This document shows, one piece after another, positions 1 to 5,922 of a stretch of 55,777 nucleotides of DNA. The stretch spans positions 1-55,777 of IMG/VR virus record IMGVR_UViG_3300025280_000039. The stretch is one strand, 5' to 3'. This DNA comes from a virus. A program made the position numbers and the translations under genes. Position 1 is the stretch's first letter. Each line of letters starts with the position of its first letter. Under the pieces are notes generated by a model. The model did no database searches and was not told the DNA's origin. It saw only the letters and a list, made by a program, of their open reading frames with translations.

Positions 1-273
1 CGACAACGCACCACCAACCCCGATTCCCCCGACCTCAAACCATTGACCACGAGCTCCCGACCCTGCTCCCCCCCGAATAAATACAGGTTGGGGGAGGAGA
101 GAGGGTGGGCTAAGAAGAAACTTACCCCGCCAGATCGGTAAAAAGCGTAGTGCCACGCAATTTGGTGAGACGACAGATTTAGCCGGTAATTTTTAGTCGT
201 TTTGAGCTCAATCCAAAATGGCACTCCCTCGGCGCACACAAAAACGTCTGGAATCCCTCCTCCAAAGCGGTTT
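1..273. other. Non-coding left end of window
   Basis: I see no supported gene. The first 80 bases are C-rich with broken copies of the 'CCCCGA' motif that fills the right end of the window, so the two window ends probably belong to one repeat-rich region of a circular or circularly permuted map. The rest lies downstream of terS and holds a purine-rich stretch near 90-115. No clear terminator was found. Confidence 0.5.
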
Positions 274-864
274 TCAATCCGCGTCAAGTGCCAATCTTGA
301 GGTATTTTCTTCTTCAGCCGATTCCACAACAGCGTCTCCGGTTTCTGCGACATCTACCACCTCGTATTGTGCCTCGAGAAAGACTGATGGATGCTGCCGG
401 CGCAGCTCGAGCAGCCGCACCTCTATCTCCTCGCGGCTCATACTCTCGACAGCGTGGTAATGATTCGTCTCACGTCTATCTACAGTCAAGCCGCCCAAGG
501 CCGAGCGGGTTTTCTCGGCGTTAATGGCCGCCGAGAATTTCCCACCTTCCTCAGCACCAATCGAGAGCTCGCGCAGTCGCTTAAGCTGGCCCAGCAGAGT
601 TACGCCATATTTCCTTTGTCGATCCTCACGGAGCTCATTGATATATTCCGCGACGTGGGGAAACAAGCCAGGGTCAAGAAGTTTATACGCCTGGGCCTTA
701 GCCACCCCGGGTCCATCACTGTAGCCGGCGAGGCGCACGCACTCCGCGTTTGAGTTCTGGCCATCCACATAATATCGCGCGAACTGTTTCTGACGGTTCG
801 TTAGCGTCCGCCCAGTTTTTTCTTCGATTGCTTCGGCTCTTCGAGCCATTCCAGGTTTACTCAT
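274..864 (-). CDS. terS: Terminase small subunit
   Basis: A 196-residue protein that should recognise phage DNA and hand it to the large terminase for packaging. The N-terminal half has the usual TerS pattern: 'LTNRQKQFARYYVDG' (residues about 21-35), then an Ala/Gly helix with 'AGYSDGPG', a 'HVAEYINELRE' helix, and a later segment 'KFSAAINAEKTRSALGG' typical of the oligomerisation region. Length fits the family. The ATG at 864 has only a weak Shine-Dalgarno and lies just inside one arm of a 29-bp inverted repeat. The gene is alone on the minus strand, about 6.6 kb around the circle from terL, which is unusual because the two are often adjacent. The pac or cos site may lie in or next to this gene (inference). 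Confidence 0.8.
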   Translation of the reverse strand: MSKPGMARRAEAIEEKTGRTLTNRQKQFARYYVDGQNSNAECVRLAGYSDGPGVAKAQAYKLLDPGLFPHVAEYINELREDRQRKYGVTLLGQLKRLRELSIGAEEGGKFSAAINAEKTRSALGGLTVDRRETNHYHAVESMSREEIEVRLLELRRQHPSVFLEAQYEVVDVAETGDAVVESAEEENTSRLALDAD

Positions 865-871
865 TAGGTTT

Positions 872-900
872 GCCCCGTATAGCAGGTAAAATATGAAAAC
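872..900. repeat. 29-bp inverted repeat, left arm
   Basis: This arm pairs with 1216-1244 in opposite orientation with 2 mismatches in 29 positions. Its core is 'GCCCCGTATAGCAGGT'. It overlaps the untranslated leader of terS. Confidence 0.85.
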
Positions 901-1215
901 AGTTTTCAGATCTTAGTTCAACGCCTCTTCGCACGACTAGAAATTTTTATTTGATATAAATCATTACAAACAAGTACTTACATTACAAACAAAGCATGAA
1001 ACACGTAATCATAAAACATGACAAAAAGTGTTACGAATGAAAATCTGTAGAAACAATGACTTACAGACCTAAAAATTACGAAGTGTTACAAGTGTTACGA
1101 AAACAGCGAAAAGTGTTACGGATCTTTTGTCCATGTTTCAATGACTTACGGCCGAAAACCCCAAATCCGTAACACCGTAACACTTTTTTTGACCAAAAAA
1201 ACGTTTTCAAAAAAC

Positions 1216-1244
1216 GTTTTCAGATTTTGCCTGCTATACGGGGC
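1216..1244. repeat. 29-bp inverted repeat, right arm
   Basis: Reverse-complement partner of 872-900, with core 'ACCTGCTATACGGGGC' read with one change. It ends 13 bp before a promoter-like TTGATC at 1258, so it is well placed as an operator for the rightward operon. Confidence 0.85.
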
Positions 1245-1257
1245 GAAGTCATTTTCC

Positions 1258-1286
1258 TTGATCCTATGTCCCCCATCATTTATTAT
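1258..1286 (+). promoter_or_regulatory. Sigma70-like promoter for the 1323 operon
   Basis: TTGATC at 1258-1263, a 17-bp spacer, then TATTAT at 1281-1286 (5 of 6 to TATAAT). It is about 36 bp upstream of the first plus-strand gene and directly beside the inverted-repeat arm at 1216-1244. Confidence 0.5.
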
Positions 1287-1322
1287 TAGGTTGTAGTTCC
1301 AGAAAGCAGAGAGGAGAGCATT

Positions 1323-1607
1323 ATGAAAGACCCTACCCCAGACATCAAAGAGATGCCGCTGCAAGACGTGCGCGTTGAGTTCGAGCGCCTTGGCGGTATG
1401 TTTCTGGACGTCGATGTCAGTTACCACCTTGAATTTGAAGCCGGCGAGCGTTACCCCATCGTCCACGTGGACGATGTCATAGGGTTCGTTGCTCGGTTGC
1501 AGAAATACATCAGCGTGAAGCACGAGGTCGTTAACATGGCCGGCCTTGAGCAGCGTCTCGAGGACCAGGTCATCGAAAACATGTGGGCGGATGGAGAGCT
1601 GCCATGA
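1323..1607 (+). CDS. Hypothetical protein, first gene of left operon
   Basis: A 94-residue acidic soluble protein. No family was recognised. It has alternating hydrophobic and acidic segments ('FLDVDVSYHLEF', 'YPIVHVDDVIGFVARL') and ends in an acidic helix. The start is supported by a strong purine-rich Shine-Dalgarno (GAGAGGAGAG) 4-5 bases upstream of the ATG. It opens a chain of overlapping small genes leading to the Tas-like gene, and its stop overlaps the next start as ATGA. Confidence 0.65.
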   Translation: MKDPTPDIKEMPLQDVRVEFERLGGMFLDVDVSYHLEFEAGERYPIVHVDDVIGFVARLQKYISVKHEVVNMAGLEQRLEDQVIENMWADGELP

Positions 1608-1798
1608 GAACAAAAGAGCGCACCCCAGAGCATTTGTTTGCGGAGGCTTGTCTCAGCGACAACACGTTGGAAGAGCTCCAGGTGGCCGTTGCGTTGCCGC
1701 CGGACAGCTATGACATGGCCGAGTTTGGCATACCCTCAGCGGCTGCGTATTACGCTGCACTGAGGGACGCTATCGAATGGATGGAGGAGAGGACATGA
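1604..1798 (+). CDS. Hypothetical small acidic protein
   Basis: A 64-residue protein whose ATG at 1604 overlaps the previous stop (ATGA), with GGAGAG about 5 bases upstream. An earlier in-frame ATG at 1583 was rejected because it lies inside the previous gene without a ribosome site. Predicted mostly helical ('HLFAEACLSDNTLEELQVAVAL', shown here in part, and 'AAYYAALRDAIEWMEE'). No family was recognised. It is probably translationally coupled to its neighbours. Confidence 0.6.
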   Translation: MRTKERTPEHLFAEACLSDNTLEELQVAVALPPDSYDMAEFGIPSAAAYYAALRDAIEWMEERT

Positions 1799-2250
1799 AA
1801 ACAATCACGATCAACAAGACTGAGCTGAACATTTCGGCAGCCGAGCAACGCGCGTTGGGCATCTTGGCGGACCACGATTTTACTGTGCCACTGAGCGCAT
1901 TTGAGGAGGGGCGGTCATGGCGGCACAAGAAATTTATTTTGCCGCGAGGATCTAGAGCGAAGAAACTCGGCATTGAGGTTATTGATCTGGATATTTTGTG
2001 TAATCTTTTTGGCGGTATTTCGCACCAGAGAAACATGAGAAAGGACGTTATTGAGAGAGGAACGGCAGCGATTATTCGATTTTGGGCTGCCGGCGCCGGA
2101 ACGTGGATGGGAACACCTCCATGCTCTCAGCAAGCAGCAAGCAGGCTTAAACGCTTTTTTCGTGAACATCCGCGTCACAAGAAATGTGTGCTTGGTGACC
2201 CCCGAAAAATAAATCTCATTTTGGCAAAGTGCGGGGGAGCGTTGTCATGA
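1795..2250 (+). CDS. Hypothetical protein
   Basis: A 151-residue protein starting at the ATG at 1795, which overlaps the previous stop (ATGA) and follows GGAGGAGAGG. The N-terminus 'MKTITINKTELNISAAEQ' looks like a compact domain. The C-terminal half is basic and cysteine-poor ('RLKRFFREHPRHKKCVLG'). No family was recognised. Base composition drops in GC from about 1930 to 2080 compared with its neighbours, so the C-terminal half may be foreign or decayed. It is overlapped by the next gene at its stop. Confidence 0.5.
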   Translation: MKTITINKTELNISAAEQRALGILADHDFTVPLSAFEEGRSWRHKKFILPRGSRAKKLGIEVIDLDILCNLFGGISHQRNMRKDVIERGTAAIIRFWAAGAGTWMGTPPCSQQAASRLKRFFREHPRHKKCVLGDPRKINLILAKCGGALS

Positions 2251-2447
2251 GCCCTGGACCGTGCGAGAGGTGCCACCAACCGATTTTGGATGAGGATGAT
2301 TACCATTCGGATGATTCGGGCGAACATCACCAAGCCTGTTTTGACGAGTGGTTCAAGGAGGAGGGGGCCTATTGGCGTCCGATTTACGATCGGGAAAAAC
2401 GTGCTGGACTGATACCGAAACGAGGAGATGATAGTGACCGTATTTGA
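2247..2447 (+). CDS. Small zinc-finger-like protein
   Basis: A 66-residue protein starting at ATG 2247 (overlap ATGA with the previous stop). Residues 6-37 carry a CxxC...HxxxC pattern ('CERCHQP' then 'HHQACFDEW'), the layout of a small zinc-binding knuckle. The rest is acidic and charged. It ends inside the start region of the downstream Tas-like gene (overlap about 14-20 bp), so the two are probably translated together. A regulatory or partner role for the next gene is only inference. Confidence 0.6.
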   Translation: MSPGPCERCHQPILDEDDYHSDDSGEHHQACFDEWFKEEGAYWRPIYDREKRAGLIPKRGDDSDRI

Positions 2448-3300
2448 TGAGAGTAAAATTGAGCAGAATGTTCGTGACAGGTTTGCAGCGGAAGAAGACG
2501 CAATCCGGATACCAGTACGAAAACTGGACCGGGACATACTCAAGGCCGCTTCGGAGTTGACATCGACGGAGGCGAGATTTCTGGTCGATGCTTATTACTC
2601 GATGCAAGCTGGGCGCATCCGCGCCAACAACCAGATTCGTGCCCTCACGGAAAGCGGGGAACCGCATGAGAGCATCGGTTGGCTTTCAACCGAGAGCCGT
2701 GTGCTGGAGGAGAGTGTCAAACGCGCCTTGGACGTCTACTCGGATAACCACCCTGTCGGAACCAGAATGCGGACCGTCGTGGGGGTCGGGCCTGTTATTG
2801 CAGCAGGCTTCCTGGCCCACATCGATATAAACCGAGCGCCAACAGCGGGTGCAATCTGGCGCTATGCAGGACTCGACCCAACCAGCGAATGGCGCAAGGG
2901 TGAGAAGCGACCCTTCAACGCGGCGCTCAAAACCTTGTGCTGGAAACTCGGCGAGTCCTTTGTGAAGGTGTCAAACCACCCCGACTCTCTTTACGGACAA
3001 ATCTATAAGGAACGCAAGGACATCGAGCTCAGCAAGAACGAGGCCGGCGACTTTTCCGACCAGGCTGATGCTAAATTGGAAAGGTACAAAATCGGGAAGA
3101 CTACCGACGCCTATAAAGCGTATTCCATTGGCAAACTGCCACCGGCCCACATTCATGCGCGCGCCAAGCGGTATGCTGTGAAAATGTTCATCTCACACCT
3201 CCATGAAATCTGGTACGAGATCGAACTTGGGAAACCGGCACCCGTTCCCTACGTCATGGCGCACGGCGGCCATGTCCATAAGATCGAGCCGAACTGGTAG
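2434..3300 (+). CDS. TasA-like Nop/IS110-type protein (TIGR-Tas candidate)
   Basis: A 288-residue protein. The start is placed at GTG 2434 because GAGGAG (2422-2427) is 6 bases upstream; the ATG at 2428 directly abuts that site. Residues about 30-110 are a long helical, coiled-coil-like segment. Residues about 115-132 form a helix-hairpin-helix motif ('VVGVGPVIAAGFLAHIDI'), followed by 'WRYAGLDPTSEWRKGEKRP' and a basic helix. This order and wording match the C-terminal domain of IS116/IS110/IS902 transposases, which is related to Nop domains. The N-terminal DEDD RuvC-like domain of IS110 is absent and no HNH is visible. Ser151 lies where IS110 enzymes keep a serine. A conserved His/aromatic tail ('AVKMFISHLHEIWYE') ends the protein. 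The stop codon runs directly into an 18-bp periodic array. In the published TIGR-Tas family, Nop-domain proteins without a nuclease (TasA) sit beside such arrays. A stray transposase fragment is the alternative. Confidence 0.8.
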   Translation: MTVFDESKIEQNVRDRFAAEEDAIRIPVRKLDRDILKAASELTSTEARFLVDAYYSMQAGRIRANNQIRALTESGEPHESIGWLSTESRVLEESVKRALDVYSDNHPVGTRMRTVVGVGPVIAAGFLAHIDINRAPTAGAIWRYAGLDPTSEWRKGEKRPFNAALKTLCWKLGESFVKVSNHPDSLYGQIYKERKDIELSKNEAGDFSDQADAKLERYKIGKTTDAYKAYSIGKLPPAHIHARAKRYAVKMFISHLHEIWYEIELGKPAPVPYVMAHGGHVHKIEPNW

Positions 3301-4120
3301 CATCATCCACGAACCAAGATGGGAGAGAGGTCCAGGCAAGCAGAGCGAACCAACGCGTGAGAGAGAATCATGGGTGTTGACAGAATCAATTGGAGAAAAT
3401 GATCCAACCGGAGACGAGGGAACCAAGTGAGAAGAGAGATCCACACTTGGCAAGCAGGGCGAGAGGTCCATTGAAGGAGAGCGAACCAATGGGTGAGAGA
3501 GAATCAGGATCCAGGGAACGAATCAGGTAAACAGAATGATCCAGGGAACGCGAGCAGTTTTACATGCGGAACGAGAGGTCCATCCGAGGCGAGGGAACCA
3601 TCTGCGAAGAGAGAATCAAGAATGTTGAACGAATCAACAACTCCGAATGAATCAAGCTTTTGTGAACGAATCAAAGGTTCGGAATGATCCAGTTCCATCT
3701 GAGCGAATTTTGCCAATCAAGAAGAGAGAATCAAGGTAGATGACTCAGAAGCAGTCAGACCGACGTTTTAAATCCACTCTTGGAGACCAGAACCACCAAT
3801 GATGAGAGATTCAAATCCATTAGAGGAGAGAGATCCAAATCCATATCCACGGAGAGATCCATCCGGGGCGAGCGAACCACAAACCAAGAGAGATTCAAAT
3901 CCACTCGACAAGAGAGAACCACCTTCTCTGAGAGATCCATTTACCGGAGAGCGAGCCAGTGCCAGAGAGAGAATCGAAGAACAGGAACGAATCAGGTACC
4001 ACGAATGATCCATGAAAAAAGAGGGAACCATCCGCGAAGAGAGATCCAACGGTCTACAGGGAACCAACGATGACGAGAGATCCACCCAGTCAGAGGGAAC
4101 CAATTGAGAAGAGAGAACCA
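3301..4120 (+). repeat. TIGR-like array (18-bp units, 36-bp higher-order period)
   Basis: About 38 recognisable repeats of consensus GANNGAWYCA, separated by about 8 variable bases, fill the whole gap between the Tas-like gene and the RHH gene. The unit is 18 bp. Two repeat classes alternate: class 1 (GAGAGGTCCA, GAGAGATCCA, GAGAGAATCA, GAATGATCCA) and class 2 (GAGCGAACCA, GAGGGAACCA, GAACGAATCA). Class 1 copies start (counting the 9-nt core) at 3326, 3362, 3398, 3435; 3462, 3498, 3535; 3574, 3610, 3646, 3683; and 3968, 4004, 4040, 4076, 4112, so they recur every 36-37 bp. Spacers vary and all frames contain stops, so the array is probably transcribed but not translated. A 36-nt period with two short spacers is the layout described for tigRNA precursors. 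Degenerate units lie at 3444-3461, 3553-3573, 3702-3724 and 3743-3795; 24-bp units lie at 3805-3912. The transcription strand is assumed to follow the upstream gene. Confidence 0.85.
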
Positions 4121-4134
4121 TTTAGGAGTGTGAA

Positions 4135-4530
4135 ATGATAACTGAGCGAAGTTTCGATCGCAGCATTAAGAGGATTATTTCCGGCGTGACATACAACACC
4201 GAGACAGCGACGGAGGTCGCGGGGGTGGTTGGTGAGGCACTCTTTAAAACTCGGTACGGTTCTTATTTCATCGCTTACGAAAACTCGGAACGTGAATGTG
4301 ACAGGGGGCTGTCCCCGATATCTAGGGAAGAGGCTAGAACGTGGCTAAAAACCCACTATCGGCGGGAGTTGCCGCCATGGACGTCCAACGCAGAGCGTCG
4401 GATTACGCTGCGCATGCCGAGCACGCTAGGAATCCAAATTGACGCTCTGGCGAAGAGCAATGATCAATCGACAAATGCTTGGATCATCCGGTGCCTCGAG
4501 CGCTGTGTCCGAGCTCAAGGAACTAACTGA
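4135..4530 (+). CDS. Ribbon-helix-helix (Arc-like) DNA-binding protein
   Basis: A 131-residue protein. ATG 4135 follows AGGAGTG at 4124, immediately after the last array repeat. The N-terminal 80 residues are of unknown type. Residues about 88-128 ('RRITLRMPSTLGIQIDAL' then 'NAWIIRCLERC') match the Arc/MetJ or HicB-type ribbon-helix-helix fold: a beta strand, then two helices, with an Asn-Ala-Trp turn. Such proteins usually act as dimeric repressors. It may regulate the left operon or the array (inference from position). The stop overlaps the next start as TGATG. Confidence 0.7.
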   Translation: MITERSFDRSIKRIISGVTYNTETATEVAGVVGEALFKTRYGSYFIAYENSERECDRGLSPISREEARTWLKTHYRRELPPWTSNAERRITLRMPSTLGIQIDALAKSNDQSTNAWIIRCLERCVRAQGTN

Positions 4531-4622
4531 TGGGATTACTAGGAAAAAGCAGCAGAGGTCGTACCTACTGCAATGTCATATGTTATGTGCAGTTTTCATC
4601 CACTTTACATTTCAGGGGATAA
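4530..4622 (+). CDS. Possible 30-residue coupled peptide
   Basis: A 30-codon reading frame whose ATG overlaps the RHH stop (TGATG) and whose TAA overlaps the next ATG (TAATG). AAGGAA at 4517-4522 is correctly spaced upstream. The peptide is Cys- and Ser-containing ('YCNVICYVQFSS'). It may be a true micro-gene or just a bridge for translational coupling. No family was recognised. Confidence 0.4.
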   Translation: MGLLGKSSRGRTYCNVICYVQFSSTLHFRG

Positions 4623-4837
4623 TGATGAGGGACATAAAAAGCACCCGCGACATGCGCGGTTTCCTGCTTGAGCAAATGCAGGGAGTGGCCGAAGGAACTA
4701 CCGATTTGGGGACGGCCAAGGGCGTTGCCAACATCGCGCAACAGGTCTACAACACAATCAACATCGAGCTTAAGGTGGCCCAAGCCAAGGAAAAGCTTAA
4801 AGGACTGACAATTGACTCTGTCAACTTTGACGATTAG
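4622..4837 (+). CDS. Conserved-type small phage protein, unknown function
   Basis: A 71-residue protein starting at ATG 4622 after AGGGGAT, rather than at an upstream ATG at 4439 that would overlap the RHH gene. The sequence pattern 'MRGFLLEQMQGVAEGTTDLGTAKGVANIAQQVYNTINIELK' (residues 10-50, here given for its composition) is one helical bundle with a Gly-Thr-Ala turn. I have seen similar small proteins in tailed phages, but no function is known to me. It overlaps the next gene. Confidence 0.65.
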   Translation: MMRDIKSTRDMRGFLLEQMQGVAEGTTDLGTAKGVANIAQQVYNTINIELKVAQAKEKLKGLTIDSVNFDD

Positions 4838-5462
4838 TGGCGTTGACGCCGATATCATCGCCGACGCTATTGCGTCCGCCAAAGCCCAGCAGGATAGCAG
4901 GAACCTAACCAAGAAAATTTTGGAGTGCGATGAAGCATTTGCTGAATACATAGCGAAAACCTCGTTCAGGAGAGAGCCGTGCGTTCGGCAGGGCACCTAC
5001 GGAGGGAGGCAGATGCCCATTTATTGTCACTGGTACGGCTTCCCCTGGGAGGACCCCCGCAGTCCTGTCGTGATGCTGGGGTCACGCTATAGTTTGATTC
5101 GACGATTTTCTTGGAGCACCTCCGCCTGCGCCAACGGTTGGGCCTATGAGGTTTTTCTGCGCTACATGCGACGGTCCAAATTCACCTCTATGGACAGACG
5201 TGAAATTTCCAATTTCATAAGGGATGTGGAACACAGACTCTATAGAAAATTTTCGCTTTCGTATCATTTCGACAATCGCGTCGCGCCTCTCGTATATGAA
5301 CATTGGTGGATTGGCGGGGAGGCTTTTTTTCGGCAAGGCCCCATCAGTGAGACGATGATGCGGCTACTAATGCAGGTGTACAAAAAGTTTGGCACGTTGA
5401 GCGAGAAGGCTCTCCGGTATGCCGAGAAGGCGTCGGCTGAGGAGGTGGAGAGTGAAAAATGA
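4812..5462 (+). CDS. Hypothetical protein
   Basis: A 216-residue protein, probably starting at TTG 4812 with AAAGGA 7 bases upstream (4799-4804); TTG 4827 is an alternative. The N-terminal 60 residues are helical. The middle is rich in Trp, Tyr and Arg ('YCHWYGFPWEDPRSPVVMLG', 'WAYEVFLRYMRRS'). No transmembrane segment or known motif was seen. Context is between left-operon small genes and the SleB lysin. Function unknown. Confidence 0.6.
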   Translation: MTLSTLTISGVDADIIADAIASAKAQQDSRNLTKKILECDEAFAEYIAKTSFRREPCVRQGTYGGRQMPIYCHWYGFPWEDPRSPVVMLGSRYSLIRRFSWSTSACANGWAYEVFLRYMRRSKFTSMDRREISNFIRDVEHRLYRKFSLSYHFDNRVAPLVYEHWWIGGEAFFRQGPISETMMRLLMQVYKKFGTLSEKALRYAEKASAEEVESEK

Positions 5463-5922
5463 GCTGCTTGCAGCATTGTTAATGCTTCCGCTTTGTGTGG
5501 CGGCGGTGGACGACTTTCCGCCGGTGACAAGTGACGAGCAGTACTGTATGGCCGAAGCCATGTATTTTGAGGCTCGAGGCGACGGTTGGCGGGGGATGGT
5601 AGCTGTAGGAGCGGTGGTGATGAACCGTGTGGCTGACCGCCGTTATCCGGACACGGTGTGTGAGGTAGTGCACCAGGGAGCGGAGCGCAATGACCGGCTC
5701 TGCCAGTTCAGCTACTTTTGTGATGGGCTTCCGGAAGCGTTTGGTGACAGTGAGCTCCGGGACTTGGCATATCGGATGGCTGATGCGGTCTTGAGCAGTG
5801 GGCGGGTGTCGGTGGTCGGCGTAGCCAACGCAACACATTACCACGCAATGCGCGTAGCACCGTGGTGGGCCGACACTCTCGAGCTCCAGGGATGCGTGGG
5901 CGACCACGTCTTCTACCAATGA
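5452..5922 (+). CDS. SleB-type cell wall hydrolase (endolysin) with signal peptide
   Basis: A 156-residue lytic enzyme of the SleB/Hydrolase_2 family. GTG 5452 has a perfect GGAGGTG five bases upstream and overlaps the previous stop. Residues 1-19 ('KNELLAALLMLPLCVAA') are a signal peptide or signal-arrest segment, so export through the host Sec system is likely. The domain follows: 'YCMAEAMYFEARG' with candidate catalytic Glu at 35 or 40, 'AVGAVVMNRV', 'YPDTVCEVV', 'CQFSYFCDG' and 'ATHYHA..V.PWW', ending 'GDHVFYQ'. It should cut glycan strands of peptidoglycan at lysis. It is far from the holins at 48 kb, and a second muralytic enzyme is at 17076-17522. The stop overlaps the next ATG. Confidence 0.85.
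   Translation: MKNELLAALLMLPLCVAAVDDFPPVTSDEQYCMAEAMYFEARGDGWRGMVAVGAVVMNRVADRRYPDTVCEVVHQGAERNDRLCQFSYFCDGLPEAFGDSELRDLAYRMADAVLSSGRVSVVGVANATHYHAMRVAPWWADTLELQGCVGDHVFYQ

Larger units (their letters stand above)
865..1322. promoter_or_regulatory. Repeat-rich divergent control region (possible origin/pac/operators)
   Basis: An AT-rich non-coding gap between terS (leftward) and the 1323 operon (rightward). It contains 'CATTACAAACAA' twice (962-973, 981-992). 'AGTGTTAC' appears at 1026, 1081, 1090 and 1111, with the copies at 1081 and 1090 in 9-bp tandem. Two inverted copies 'CGTAACAC' lie at 1168 and 1176. 'CAATGACTTAC' occurs twice. The copies at 1113-1123 and 1165-1175 can form an 11-bp perfect stem. 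The region is bounded by the 872/1216 inverted repeat. Iterons in an AT-rich setting beside terS suggest a replication origin, a packaging site or a regulator array; the sequence alone does not decide. Confidence 0.6.

Noticed and set aside
1146-1613. Minus-strand 155-codon frame
   Set aside because: It lies opposite the well-started 1323-1607 gene and runs through the iteron region.
2434-3300. IS110-family insertion sequence
   Set aside because: The DEDD catalytic domain is missing, and no element ends or target duplication were seen. The adjoining array fits a Tas protein better.
3301-4120. CRISPR array
   Set aside because: Repeats are 10 bp, spacers about 8 bp, and two repeat classes alternate. 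CRISPR repeats and spacers are far longer and there are no Cas genes.
3203-4121. Several open frames through the array, such as Arg/Glu-rich plus-strand frames and Ser/Leu-rich minus-strand frames
   Set aside because: They exist because the 18-bp unit is a multiple of three. All frames are broken by stops, none has a ribosome site, and unit spacing shifts by single bases (17, 19, 24 bp).
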